Shown here: piece by piece, positions 16,775 through 25,019 of the stretch
Layout of the letters: each line of letters begins with the position of its first letter
Position numbering within the stretch: position 1 is the first letter of the stretch
Assembly (NCBI GenBank): GCA_944327085.1
Contig: CALVGG010000005.1
Coordinates: 62,001-126,000 of the forward strand
Reading direction: 5' to 3'
Length of the DNA: 64,000 bases
DNA from: an uncultured Elusimicrobiales bacterium
GTDB lineage: Bacteria > Elusimicrobiota > Elusimicrobia > Elusimicrobiales > Elusimicrobiaceae
Notes under the pieces: generated by a model
What the model was told of the DNA's origin: nothing
Databases searched by the model: none
Seen by the model: the letters and a program-made list of their open reading frames with translations, nothing else
Program-made: the position numbers and the translations under genes

Positions 16775-17689
16775 ATGACACATTCTTCCCAACGTATTCA
16801 AAAAGCCAATACGGTAACGGTGCAAGGTTTAATCATCAATACCGTATTGTGCGCATTAAAATTTTTAGCCGGTATTATGGGCCACAGTGCCGCCATGGTG
16901 GCAGATGCGGTGCATTCTCTTTCCGACTCGCTGACCGACATTGTTGTGCTGGCCAGTGTGCGCCTTTCCGGCCGCCCGGCCGATAAAGACCATGCCTACG
17001 GCCATGGCCGTTTTGAAACTTTGGCCACCCTGTTAATTGCCCTGGCTTTGGCCGCGGTGGGTGCCAAAATTTTATATAACGGGGTTTTGGCTGTGATACA
17101 CCTGGCGGAAGGCATGCCCATCGCCCGCCCGCACGCCATTGCACTGATTATGGCGGCCGTTTCCATTGCCGTAAAAGAATGGCTGTACCGCTACACCCTG
17201 CACGCCGCCAAACTGACGGACAGCCGCCTGCTGGAAGCCAATGCCTGGCACCACCGCTCGGACGCGATGTCCTCCATTGGCACATTATTGGGTATCTCAG
17301 GCGCTTATTTCTTAGGCAATAAATGGACCGTGCTGGACCCGCTGGCCGCCATTGTGGTAAGCTTCTTTATTTTTCAAGCCGCTTGGCAGATTTTTAAAGA
17401 TTCCATCAGCGAACTTTTGGAACAAAGCCTGGGGGAACAAGCAGAAGAAGAAATTGCCATTTTATGCAAAAACATACCCGGTGTGCAAGGCGCACACGAT
17501 ATAAAAACCCGCAAAATAGGCAACCGCAGCGCCATAGAAATGCATGTGTATTTGGCTGATGACTTAACCCTGCTTGCCGCACACGCCATTACCGAACAAA
17601 TGGAAGAACAACTGCTAAAACGCTTTGGGGCGGAAACTTTTATAACCATTCACCCGGAGCCGGTTTCCCTCAAACACAAAGCCCAATAA
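16775..17689 (+). CDS. Cation diffusion facilitator transporter
   Basis: A 304-residue inner-membrane efflux protein that exchanges divalent metal ions (Zn, Fe, Mn or Co) for protons. Six transmembrane helices are expected; the metal site residues are visible in helix 2 (VADAVHSLSDSLTD) and helix 5 (NAWHHRSDAMSS), giving an HD-type tetrad more typical of zinc transporters. DHAYGHGRFE is the conserved loop after helix 2. A cytoplasmic C-terminal dimerisation domain covers about 210-295. It is monocistronic, with a leaderless-type promoter and a terminator straight after. No metal-sensor operator is evident. Confidence 0.95.
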   Translation: MTHSSQRIQKANTVTVQGLIINTVLCALKFLAGIMGHSAAMVADAVHSLSDSLTDIVVLASVRLSGRPADKDHAYGHGRFETLATLLIALALAAVGAKILYNGVLAVIHLAEGMPIARPHAIALIMAAVSIAVKEWLYRYTLHAAKLTDSRLLEANAWHHRSDAMSSIGTLLGISGAYFLGNKWTVLDPLAAIVVSFFIFQAAWQIFKDSISELLEQSLGEQAEEEIAILCKNIPGVQGAHDIKTRKIGNRSAIEMHVYLADDLTLLAAHAITEQMEEQLLKRFGAETFITIHPEPVSLKHKAQ

Positions 17690-17700
17690 TAAACCTATTT

Positions 17701-17733
17701 AATCCCCCCGTTTATGGCAACGGGGGATTTTTT
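17701..17733 (+). terminator. Intrinsic terminator of CDF gene
   Basis: AATCCCCCCGTT pairs with AACGGGGGATT with one bulged C, followed by a T run, 12 bases after the stop codon. Confidence 0.9.
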
Positions 17734-17737
17734 GCAT

Positions 17738-17791
17738 ATGGGCCCTGTGGCTTCCGTTTATCCCCCCTTATTAAGGAAACGGCAGGCCCAT
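17738..17791. other. Inverted repeat hairpin between convergent genes
   Basis: ATGGGCC (17738-17744) pairs with GGCCCAT (17785-17791) and CCGTTT (17754-17759) with AAACGG (17777-17782). No T run follows, so it is not an ordinary terminator. Its function is unknown. Confidence 0.35.
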
Positions 17792-17830
17792 TTGGTCCCA
17801 CCTTAAAAACAGCCTTGTAACTGTTTACAC

Positions 17831-17868
17831 AATAAAAAACGCCCCGCGGTTTATCATCCGCGGGGCGT
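17831..17868 (-). terminator. Intrinsic terminator of the 1785-residue protein gene
   Basis: A perfect 11-bp GC-rich stem (17839-17849 with 17858-17868), followed on the minus strand by TTTTTTATT, 17 bases after the stop codon. Confidence 0.93.
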
Positions 17869-17884
17869 ACAAAACATATTGCGT

Positions 17885-20800
17885 TTATTTTTCCGGAACT
17901 TGCACGGCCTTAGGCATAGAGGGCATTAAGGGCAACGGTTTGGCATATACGCCCACCCCTAAGTTAGGCAACTGCAGTTTGACCGGTTTTAACTGAGTGC
18001 GGTTCCACGTGTTATACAGCACACCCGCACCCACCGGCCAGGAAAGCCCTTTAAGCCAGCTGGCGGAATGACCTTTTTTCAGCACACCCAGCGAGCCTAA
18101 AGATATGGCCGCCCCAGCACCCAAGAACGCATACGACATACCCAACGAATAGGCCGGGACTTGCTTTTCCAAAATCAGCGGCCCGTTATCGTGTTCGTCG
18201 CTCTTCATTATATCCATTGCTCCGCTAACCACCACCGGCGGCACCGCCATACCTATATTGGCGGCGGAAAACACCGTGCGGGAAGTAGCTTTATACACGT
18301 CTTTAATGCGTTTTTGTTCTTTTAAGTCTTTAGCGGCCTTTACAGCGTTTACCACTTCGTCCGAGCCCATATAGCGCGCCGTGGCCAAGTTTTGTAAAGA
18401 CTGGAACACATTGGCCGTACCCAAGCCAAGCAACGTGCCGCCGGCAATCAGTTTGCTCCAGTTCCAGGCGTCCATATTGCCGTTTTGATCTTTGTCAGCA
18501 GACAGCAACAACCCGCCGCCCGCAGCAGAAGACAATAAGGAGTATTGCAGCATTTTGGTATAGCGCACTTTTTCATCCGCGCCGAACAGGTTTAAAATCG
18601 GCCCGGCTTTCCAACGCGCGATGAACGGAGCCACCAACAACGCACCGCCGGTAAAGGTGGCAGTCAGGTTTTTCTTTTGATGGCTTTGATTTAAATTCCC
18701 GGCAGAAATATTGAACATATCGGCCGAAGCCCACTGCTGCGCCGCCGGTTTTAACATTTGGTTGGTAGCCTTGTTGTAAGCGGCGGATTCAAAACCGGTA
18801 AGCATAAACGCGCCGGCCATCATGGGCAACATGGCACGGCGGCCCACCAATTTATAGGCGTTTAAAGATTCATCTTTTAAGGTCTTCCACACTTTGCCTT
18901 TGGCAAATTTAAAGCCTTTTTCGCGCCCGATGGTGCGGTTAATGCTGGAAAAATGCATAATGCCCAAAGCCGCCAAGGAGCCCGCTTCCAACACCGGGAA
19001 GGAAGAGGCAAATGTAGGCGGTTTAGAGGCAAAACCGTCGCCATTTTCGGAATATAAACCGCCAAATACCAGGGGCGGAACGAGCAGCGCCGCAGAGCCG
19101 ATATTTTTGGCCAACATACTCTTTACCAGGCCCGTGCTGCCGCTGGCCTTACCAATCAGCGTGTTTAAGCTGGCGCGCAGCAAGGCGGAAGATAAGCCGA
19201 TGGCGCCCGCAGAAATATACAACCAATTATAACTGGGCAAGCCTTCAGGCCGTACGTTGGAAGTTTTATCTTGAGGGGTACTCCACACAAAACCGCCCAT
19301 TAACGGGAATGCCAACCCGGCCGAAGAGATAGCCAACGCCGCTTTGGTAATGCCCAAGGCACCCCAGCGTTTTACAAACGGGGTAAATACAGGGGCAAAG
19401 AAAGACGGAATAAACGGCAGGCCAAGCGTAATCCAAATTTTATCGGTTTCGCTGGCGCCATAAGGTTTGTTGCTGGGGTAGTATTCTTCCAAAGAGGCCA
19501 ACAACCCGGTGGAGGCAGAGCTTAAGCTGAGCCCGGTGGCCACATACATACGCCACAAACCCGTTTTTTTGGCGTCCACCACTAAAGAAAGAGGTTCCGT
19601 TACTTTGCTGGTGCGAAGCGCATTGACCAAGTTCCCCGCCTCCCCTTTGGGAATACCAAAGAAGAACGGATTTTTAATGTTTACGGTTTTGTTGGCCTTA
19701 TCCAAGAAAGAGAAACTGTTTTTGCCAACCACCAGTTTGTCCACCCCTAAACCGCCCATATTAAAGAATTTGTCGGCCTTTACCATCATGGGTACGGCTT
19801 GCAAAGAGCCGTCATCCAAGCGGCGGTACACCTGCAATAAAGAGGAGAAACGTTCTTCTTTATCACCGGTGAGCATCACGCGGGAGGCAAGCAGGCGGTT
19901 GTCTTTAAGCATCAGGGCACGGGCTTTTTCTTCCGCGCCGCGGCGCCAGCTTTGCGGATACCAGGAAAATTTTTCCAGCCAATTCTGCATGTTGTTCCAG
20001 CCGCGCATAAGCAGGCCCTGCTTGGCATAGGGAGACATCGTAACCATTAACGGATCGGAAGCCCCTGTCACCGCATTGGCCAATTTGGGCAATTCCCCGG
20101 GGCGGGCAATAATTTTAAAGTTTTCCAACTTAAAGGGCTTATCGGCCGCGTTAATCATGGAAAGGGTATATTCGCCCGTTTTTTCTTTGATAAAATCCAC
20201 ATGTTGATAGAACCGGTCAGACACACCGTTTAAACGCGGGTCCATCCGCAGGGTTAACGGCAGGGCCTGGGTGGAACCATCATCTAAACGCACAAAGGCG
20301 GCGCGGGCTTCATATTCCACAGACGGCTTACGCGTAACGGCTGACTGCAAACTGCGGGCCGCTTTGGGAGCTTTGATAGAAAAGTCCCGGCGCAAATTCC
20401 AAGCCAAAGTTTCGGTAAGTTTTAATTTTTCAGCCGGATTTAAGAAAGTGCTTTCATTAAGTACAACCCCTACTTTTTTGCCCAAAATTTGGCGGTATAC
20501 GGCATTACCGCGCAAAGCGTGGTAGGCATCGTTCCCAAAAGGAACAAAGCTTAAAAAGCGGCGCAGATTGCGGTTGCGGTACATATAAGACTGGTCCGCC
20601 AGTTCAACCGCTTTATCCAACACCTGGCTGGTTTCTTTGGCAAAGCCTGTGCTTACGCCCGCCGTTTTTAAATTATGCAAAACGGCCGCCGTGTTTATTT
20701 TGCCGTTGGGCATTAAGCTTACCGTTTTGCTAAGTTCCTGCGGAACGGTAAACGCTTTATTGCCGCGGATAAAGCCGGCAAATTCAAACATAGCGCGCTG

Positions 20801-23242
20801 ATTGGGCGTGATGGCAAAAGCATTGCCGCCGGCCGGAACAGCCGCATAAAGTTCTTTAAGCCATAAATTGCGGTACAAAGCGTCTTTACCAAAAAGACGG
20901 GTCTTAAAGGAAAAAGCCTCCCGCATAAACTGCTCATTTACATTAGTGGCGGCCACATCTAAGCGCTGTTGGGCTTGGGCCGCCACACGGGAAGATGCCA
21001 CTAAATTTTTGTCCAGCACAATTTTACCCGCTTCAAAACGGGCCGTGGACAAGGCCGAAGATACGGCCGTGCGGGTGCGGAACATATTGGAACCAAACTC
21101 GGCCGAGGCAAACATAGGAGCCTGTGCCCGGATAACACCCTCTAAGCGGGAAGCGATTTTGGCGTTTAAATTACGCGTCCAGTTAGGCCGGTGTATTTTA
21201 GACAATTCCGTCATTAAAGGGGCGGCATCGCCCAAGTTTTTAAAGCTGTTTAACACGCGGGTGCGCCCGGCCAGTTTACCCACAGAGGCCAACGCCCCGT
21301 TACCCAAAAGTTTCATCCAGCGGGCGGCTTTGGGCAGGTTGCGCACGATATCGGCCCCAAACCATACCAACATGGCCACATCACACGCGGCCGCGCCGAT
21401 ACCCCACCATTTGTTGCGGTCATAGGAGCTGCGTTTTAATACATAAATATTGTCGCCCTGTTTATAGGGTTTAATGTCATAGCCTTCTTTCACCTGTTTG
21501 CCTTTTACGGCCGCGGCAAACGCGGTGGAAAGTTTATTATCCAAGGCCATTTCTTCATCGGCGGTTAAATCCCCCATGGTATTTAAAAACAAATAGCGGG
21601 AGAATATGGCCGCCGGCGGCAAACCTGTGTTTTGGCTTAAAGCGGCCAGGGCCTGGCGGCTTTGGGCCACGGTGGAGGCGCCTTTTTGGGCTTCTTCTTT
21701 CGTAACGGTAATAACGCCCTTGCCGGCACCCGCATTGCTGAAATACTGCCCGGCACGCGTAATAATATTAGAGGGAGTATATTTTTCTGCCCCGCTTTTA
21801 CCGCTAAATAAAGCACCCGCTAAAAAGGGCAAAATGGTCTCACAATTAATAAAAAATTCATTGCCGCGGCGGGTTACCATACAACGGCCTACACCATAGT
21901 CTTGCAATACTTGCAGGCTGTCTTCGCTGCCTTCGGCCGCCAACATAAGGGCTAACTCTTCCCAGGCGTTGGAGTAGGTGTTGCCTTCCCCTTTAAATTG
22001 GGCCCGTTTAGAAACCTCGCCCAAATAACGCTGGTTGCCGCCTAACTCATACTTGGCAAAATCGTGAAATTCAGAAAAAGACAACGGAAAAACGGTATTG
22101 TGTTCCTTTTGAACGGCGGAATGTAAAATGCCGCCCACCGCTTTGGCCTCCCCCATAGACAACAAGGCCGAGGCACCGGCCAACAATACCGGGCCGGCCA
22201 CGCCATTAATATTTAAATGGCGTTCTACAAATTCGCTCACTGCCATAGAGGCATCAAAACTGCCCTTGCCCACCATACCTAAGCCGGACATGGCAGAAAA
22301 GGCCCGCTCGCACGAATAGGCGGATTTGGGGTTTAAGCAGCCGTCATTGGCTTGCAAGTCTTTAATAAAAAGGTCGGTCAGCAGGTCTTGTTCGTCTTGG
22401 GTAAAAAAGCTTTCGCCTTTTAAAGTACGGTAAGACAACAAACGCGGCGCAATGGTAATTACATAAGAAAGCGCTTTTTGCGGGTGTTTGTTATATAAAG
22501 AAAGCAATTCTTGTTTTTTAGCCAAAATGGCCTGTTCGTTTTGTTCGTCCAGATTCTTTTGGAAAGAGGCAAAGCGGTCTTTGGCGCCCATTAAGGCGGA
22601 GCGTTCCTCCGCCGCCAGCTGCGCTAAGGATTCCCGTTTCCAGGTGATTAATTTTTTGGTGTATTTAGAGGAAATGTCCTGTATTTCTTTTTCTATTTTT
22701 TGCAGGCGTTCCTGTTTTTTGGCAGCAGGCTCGGGTTCTTGCGGGGTGCTTTCCTGTATTCTTTGGGCTTTCAGGGCGGCAATTTTTTCATTAAATTGGG
22801 CAAGGGTTTTGTCATACTGGGAGGTAATATAGTCCCGCGTGGCGGCGGCTTCTTTTTCAATGGCGGCTTTATCTTGTTTTACAAATGCATCAAAAGCGGG
22901 TTCTTTGGATTGGGTAGAAAATGAAAAAAGAGGGAAGAAAAAGTTTTTAATGGATTCTAATTGTTTTAAAACAGGGTCTTTCTGTATTCTTTCTTGATTA
23001 AAACGTTGGAGGGCGGCTTCAAGGTGGGCGGAGGAATAAACAAAAGTGTTGTCTCTGGCGGCGGTAGTTTTTTCTTTAATAATCTTTTCTAGTTCTTCTG
23101 AGGAAATATTTAGTTTATGTTTGGAAGCGGAAACAGCTTGGGCGGCGGCTTCACCGGTTAGGTTAAAAATCATTACTAGCGCTACAATCAAAGACACAAA
23201 ACGGCGGGACAACTCTAATAAAGATACAGGTTGGTTTTTCAT
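17885..23242 (-). CDS. Giant 1785-residue exported/membrane protein of unknown function
   Basis: The protein starts with a signal peptide (cleavage near AAAQA, residue 36). A charged coiled-coil stretch follows at about 95-260 and a helical region at about 260-560. One hydrophobic segment is near 617-640 (VAMLVWFGADIV). A duplicated module occurs at about 980 (VRLDDGSTQALPL) and about 1140 (RRLDDGSLQAVPM), each followed by a beta-rich stretch. From about 1230 to the end there are about ten to twelve hydrophobic helices with the look of a major facilitator transporter, including FTPFVKRWGALGITK. No enzyme motif is recognised. It is monocistronic with its own promoter and terminator. A polytopic transporter-like domain fused to about 1200 mostly extracytoplasmic residues is very unusual. 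I do not know its function. Confidence 0.85.
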   Translation of the reverse strand: MKNQPVSLLELSRRFVSLIVALVMIFNLTGEAAAQAVSASKHKLNISSEELEKIIKEKTTAARDNTFVYSSAHLEAALQRFNQERIQKDPVLKQLESIKNFFFPLFSFSTQSKEPAFDAFVKQDKAAIEKEAAATRDYITSQYDKTLAQFNEKIAALKAQRIQESTPQEPEPAAKKQERLQKIEKEIQDISSKYTKKLITWKRESLAQLAAEERSALMGAKDRFASFQKNLDEQNEQAILAKKQELLSLYNKHPQKALSYVITIAPRLLSYRTLKGESFFTQDEQDLLTDLFIKDLQANDGCLNPKSAYSCERAFSAMSGLGMVGKGSFDASMAVSEFVERHLNINGVAGPVLLAGASALLSMGEAKAVGGILHSAVQKEHNTVFPLSFSEFHDFAKYELGGNQRYLGEVSKRAQFKGEGNTYSNAWEELALMLAAEGSEDSLQVLQDYGVGRCMVTRRGNEFFINCETILPFLAGALFSGKSGAEKYTPSNIITRAGQYFSNAGAGKGVITVTKEEAQKGASTVAQSRQALAALSQNTGLPPAAIFSRYLFLNTMGDLTADEEMALDNKLSTAFAAAVKGKQVKEGYDIKPYKQGDNIYVLKRSSYDRNKWWGIGAAACDVAMLVWFGADIVRNLPKAARWMKLLGNGALASVGKLAGRTRVLNSFKNLGDAAPLMTELSKIHRPNWTRNLNAKIASRLEGVIRAQAPMFASAEFGSNMFRTRTAVSSALSTARFEAGKIVLDKNLVASSRVAAQAQQRLDVAATNVNEQFMREAFSFKTRLFGKDALYRNLWLKELYAAVPAGGNAFAITPNQRAMFEFAGFIRGNKAFTVPQELSKTVSLMPNGKINTAAVLHNLKTAGVSTGFAKETSQVLDKAVELADQSYMYRNRNLRRFLSFVPFGNDAYHALRGNAVYRQILGKKVGVVLNESTFLNPAEKLKLTETLAWNLRRDFSIKAPKAARSLQSAVTRKPSVEYEARAAFVRLDDGSTQALPLTLRMDPRLNGVSDRFYQHVDFIKEKTGEYTLSMINAADKPFKLENFKIIARPGELPKLANAVTGASDPLMVTMSPYAKQGLLMRGWNNMQNWLEKFSWYPQSWRRGAEEKARALMLKDNRLLASRVMLTGDKEERFSSLLQVYRRLDDGSLQAVPMMVKADKFFNMGGLGVDKLVVGKNSFSFLDKANKTVNIKNPFFFGIPKGEAGNLVNALRTSKVTEPLSLVVDAKKTGLWRMYVATGLSLSSASTGLLASLEEYYPSNKPYGASETDKIWITLGLPFIPSFFAPVFTPFVKRWGALGITKAALAISSAGLAFPLMGGFVWSTPQDKTSNVRPEGLPSYNWLYISAGAIGLSSALLRASLNTLIGKASGSTGLVKSMLAKNIGSAALLVPPLVFGGLYSENGDGFASKPPTFASSFPVLEAGSLAALGIMHFSSINRTIGREKGFKFAKGKVWKTLKDESLNAYKLVGRRAMLPMMAGAFMLTGFESAAYNKATNQMLKPAAQQWASADMFNISAGNLNQSHQKKNLTATFTGGALLVAPFIARWKAGPILNLFGADEKVRYTKMLQYSLLSSAAGGGLLLSADKDQNGNMDAWNWSKLIAGGTLLGLGTANVFQSLQNLATARYMGSDEVVNAVKAAKDLKEQKRIKDVYKATSRTVFSAANIGMAVPPVVVSGAMDIMKSDEHDNGPLILEKQVPAYSLGMSYAFLGAGAAISLGSLGVLKKGHSASWLKGLSWPVGAGVLYNTWNRTQLKPVKLQLPNLGVGVYAKPLPLMPSMPKAVQVPEK

Positions 23243-23264
23243 ATATATAATCCTTAGTTAAGAA

Positions 23265-23295
23265 ATTATAAAACAGAAAGTTCCTTCTCTCTCAA
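23265..23295 (-). promoter_or_regulatory. Probable promoter of the 1785-residue protein gene
   Basis: A perfect TATAAT (23270-23265) with TTGAGA (23295-23290) 19 bases upstream, a slightly long spacer. An AAGGA ribosome site lies before the ATG at 23242. Confidence 0.5.
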
Positions 23296-23371
23296 TTTTC
23301 CATTAAAACCTTTTTGAGCGCAAGAGCCAAAAGGCCTATTTTTGGTTTGGGCCCAAAATACCCCCGCAGAC

Positions 23372-23409
23372 AAAAAACCGGACAAACCCCGCCTAAGGGT
23401 TTCGTCCGG
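23372..23409 (-). terminator. Intrinsic terminator, originally of tRNA-Arg
   Basis: A stem CCGGACAAACCC with GGGTTTCGTCCGG (one bulge), followed on the minus strand by TTTTTTG. It lies 10 bases beyond attL on the chromosome side, where the tRNA-Arg transcript would end in the phage-free chromosome. Insertion moved it 23 kb from the tRNA. Confidence 0.85.
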
Positions 23410-23418
23410 CACGGAAAA

Positions 23419-23437
23419 TTTGCCCCATATGGGATTT
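23419..23437. repeat. attL core
   Basis: The sequence TTTGCCCCATATGGGATTT is identical to the copy at 46755-46773. Chromosomal sequence with the old tRNA terminator lies to its left, phage sequence to its right. Confidence 0.88.
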
Positions 23438-23449
23438 TTATTATACAAA

Positions 23450-23497
23450 CTTTTTTCCCTATACAAAATATCCACCCTCCTTTTTTCCCTATACAAA
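23450..23497. repeat. Tandem 18-bp direct repeats beside attL
   Basis: CTTTTTTCCCTATACAAA occurs at 23450-23467 and 23480-23497, exactly 30 bp apart; a partial copy (TATACAAA) is at 23442-23449. The spacing of about three helical turns suggests a protein-binding array, for example for an excisionase or integrase. Confidence 0.55.
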
Positions 23498-23542
23498 CCC
23501 CCTAAACGATAGCAAAAATAAAAATGCTAAAAACAATAACGA

Positions 23543-23561
23543 TGTCAGCATTTTGTCAGCA
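23543..23561. repeat. Paired TGTCAGCA sites, left prophage arm
   Basis: TGTCAGCA at 23543-23550 and 23554-23561, 11 bp apart (one helical turn). The same octamer pair lies next to attR, so these are candidate arm-type integrase sites. Confidence 0.6.
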
Positions 23562-23735
23562 TGTACACTTAAAATTTTTCCGCATGGCGTATTCCTCTTT
23601 TTTGCCTTTGTTCCAACCCTGCACAGGGCGCAAATATCCTACCACCCGGGAGTATACTTCACACTTGGTGCCATGTACGTTTTTCAATTCTTCACGCAAA
23701 ACGGCCAACTTGGCCAAGATTTTTTCTTTAGACAT
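23556..23735 (-). CDS. 59-residue NrdD C-terminal-like protein
   Basis: A short minus-strand gene with a strong GGAGGGG ribosome site seven bases before its ATG. The centre reads CEVYSRVVGYLRPVQGWNKG, then KKEEYAMRKNFKC. This resembles the C-terminal glycyl-radical region of anaerobic ribonucleotide reductase (NrdD), in which a YSRVVGYLRPV-type stretch precedes the zinc-binding end; stand-alone peptides of this type are commonly labelled as the reductase. It is far too short to be an enzyme. It could repair or supplement a host reductase, as small glycyl-radical cofactors do for other enzymes, but this is inference. Its end overlaps one TGTCAGCA site. Confidence 0.75.
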   Translation of the reverse strand: MSKEKILAKLAVLREELKNVHGTKCEVYSRVVGYLRPVQGWNKGKKEEYAMRKNFKCTC

Positions 23736-23751
23736 CGTACCCCTCCCAATA

Positions 23752-23946
23752 TTAATACTCGCACGCCTCTTTGAAACTGTTTAAGGCGCGTAAATTCTGC
23801 AAGTTAAGGCTTTCAATACCCTGGTCCTGGAAGTCAAACTGTATGCGGCATACGGCCGCCGGCGAAGTTACAGCCCTACTTGCGCAACCGTTCAAGCAGC
23901 TCAGTGCGCTCACGGCTAGCATTAGCACGAATAATTTTATCCACAT
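23752..23946 (-). CDS. Outer-membrane spanin (Rz1-like lipoprotein)
   Basis: A 64-residue lipoprotein: MWIKLFVLMLAVSALSCLNGC is a signal with the lipobox LNGC (cysteine at residue 21). An AAGGA site precedes the ATG at 23946. Its 5' half overlaps the inner-membrane spanin gene in another frame, the classic Rz/Rz1 layout. In phages of diderm hosts the pair fuses inner and outer membrane as the last step of lysis. This implies that the host has an outer membrane. Confidence 0.82.
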   Translation of the reverse strand: MWIKLFVLMLAVSALSCLNGCASRAVTSPAAVCRIQFDFQDQGIESLNLQNLRALNSFKEACEY

Positions 23947-24070
23947 GCTCACTATCCTTTGCCTGTTTATCAAAAACGGCGTTTTCTGCAGCTTTGCGGC
24001 CGGAGCGGTATAGTACCGCCCCGAACACCGCCAAAGCCACAAGCCCAGCAAAAATAACCGCGTATATCAT
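23876..24070 (-). CDS. Inner-membrane spanin (Rz-like)
   Basis: A 64-residue protein with one N-terminal membrane helix (about 2-21) and a charged, probably coiled-coil periplasmic part ending in RERTELLERLRK. The length is short for Rz but the arrangement, overlapped by a lipoprotein gene, fits. An AGGA site lies at the end of the preceding holin-like gene, and the ATG is three bases after that stop. It is part of the lysis cassette. Confidence 0.75.
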   Translation of the reverse strand: MIYAVIFAGLVALAVFGAVLYRSGRKAAENAVFDKQAKDSEHVDKIIRANASRERTELLERLRK

Positions 24071-24073
24071 GTG

Positions 24074-24397
24074 TTATTCCTGTTTGGGGGGTTGGGTTAC
24101 TTGCGTATTTGTGTTATCAGCCCCAGCCTGGGGTAATTGAAAGCCGGTCTTTTTGGCAAACACTGCAGCCGCTGGAGCAAAACACGGGCCCCAGTCGGTA
24201 AGCACGTCATACGTTTTGGCCAAAAAGGTATCGTCTTTATCCGTCTTGGTTAGTTTAGCAATAGCCAATACTACCGGTTGCAATATCATAAGCACCACAT
24301 AAAGGCCGCCTATTACAACCAGCGCCCACATAAGCCAGGGGGCTTTATCAGCCAGCCCGGCTATAAACGTTACTACCTGTGTTACTAACTCTATCAT
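24074..24397 (-). CDS. Small membrane protein, holin candidate
   Basis: A 107-residue protein with one strong hydrophobic region (about 19-48, LMWALVVIGGLYVVLMILQPVVLAIA), perhaps two short helices, then a soluble tail ending in a Gln/Pro/Thr-rich stretch. It lies between the endolysin and spanin genes, so a holin is the natural guess. No family motif is recognised. The gene at 24789 is the other holin candidate; one may be an antiholin. Confidence 0.6.
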   Translation of the reverse strand: MIELVTQVVTFIAGLADKAPWLMWALVVIGGLYVVLMILQPVVLAIAKLTKTDKDDTFLAKTYDVLTDWGPCFAPAAAVFAKKTGFQLPQAGADNTNTQVTQPPKQE

Positions 24398-24399
24398 GG

Positions 24400-24789
24400 T
24401 TACTCCTCCTTTATCTCAATATGGGGGCAGTCTTTTAAGCGTTTAAACTCACCGCCCCATACAAAATTACTCATTATTTCCCCACGTTCTCTCAGTACCC
24501 GCGCTATGGCATCAAACCGAAGCCACATCTCTTTAAATCGCTCCAGGTTGTTCCAGTCTATCGGGTACGGCGCCAAATCCACCGCGTGGCTGGGCACCCG
24601 GTTATGTGCGCTTTGTGGGTAATGGGCAAAGCTTCGGCCGGCTTTATAGGCCGCTTCTTGTTCTTCCTTGGTGCGCCGGCCGCAAAGCACGCTTACGTCC
24701 ATTTGCTTAATAAGTTCCCGGCATACGGCCACAATATCCGGGTGGCAGGTAAGCAAACGTTCTTCACTAATTTTGCTGAATTTAGGCAT
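24400..24789 (-). CDS. Endolysin, M15-type L-alanyl-D-glutamate peptidase
   Basis: A 129-residue peptidase expected to cut peptidoglycan stem peptides. Metal-ligand candidates are His62 in QSAHNRVPSHAVDLAPYP, Asp71 in the same motif and His123 in DCPHIEI. CGRRTKEEQ is the conserved substrate-loop segment. There is no signal peptide, so release needs a holin. Length fits phage single-domain endolysins of this family. The start overlaps the stop of the preceding membrane protein gene by one base. Confidence 0.88.
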   Translation of the reverse strand: MPKFSKISEERLLTCHPDIVAVCRELIKQMDVSVLCGRRTKEEQEAAYKAGRSFAHYPQSAHNRVPSHAVDLAPYPIDWNNLERFKEMWLRFDAIARVLRERGEIMSNFVWGGEFKRLKDCPHIEIKEE

Positions 24790-25019
24790 TATTCACCTCC
24801 CGCATGGCGCTGCATAATAAACCCTTTAATGGTTTTTACGTCGTCTAAAATAATGTCTATCTTAACGCCGCTTTCCGTTAGGCGCCGTTCGTGCTCTTTT
24901 ACGGTGGCTTCCAGCTTTTCCACCCGCGGCGGAAGGCCGTACATGGTAAAACACCAAAACAACACCGCCCCGGCCGCTCCGGCTATATACAGCCAGGCTT
25001 TTATTTTTTCGGGGTTCAT
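24789..25019 (-). CDS. Small membrane protein with coiled coil, holin-like
   Basis: A 76-residue protein: one membrane helix (about 8-26, WLYIAGAAGAVLFWCFTMY) followed by a heptad-like helix (VEKLEATVKEHERRLTESG). The layout resembles haemolysin XhlA-type holin accessories, though there the helix order is reversed. It starts within the stop of the preceding tail gene (ATGA overlap) and ends on the endolysin start, so it belongs to the lysis cassette. Confidence 0.6.
   Translation of the reverse strand: MNPEKIKAWLYIAGAAGAVLFWCFTMYGLPPRVEKLEATVKEHERRLTESGVKIDIILDDVKTIKGFIMQRHAGGE

Noticed and set aside
16875-17144. Open frames opposite the CDF gene
   Set aside because: They lie antisense to a clear transporter and show no family resemblance.
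17815-17828. TGTAA-CTGT-TTACA inverted repeat as an operator
   Set aside because: It lies between two convergent genes beyond their ends, with no promoter to control, and five-base arms are common by chance.
23266-23496. Open frame of 76 codons on the minus strand across attL
   Set aside because: It crosses a terminator, the att core and the direct repeats (giving a repeated YREK), and has no ribosome site; it is non-coding.
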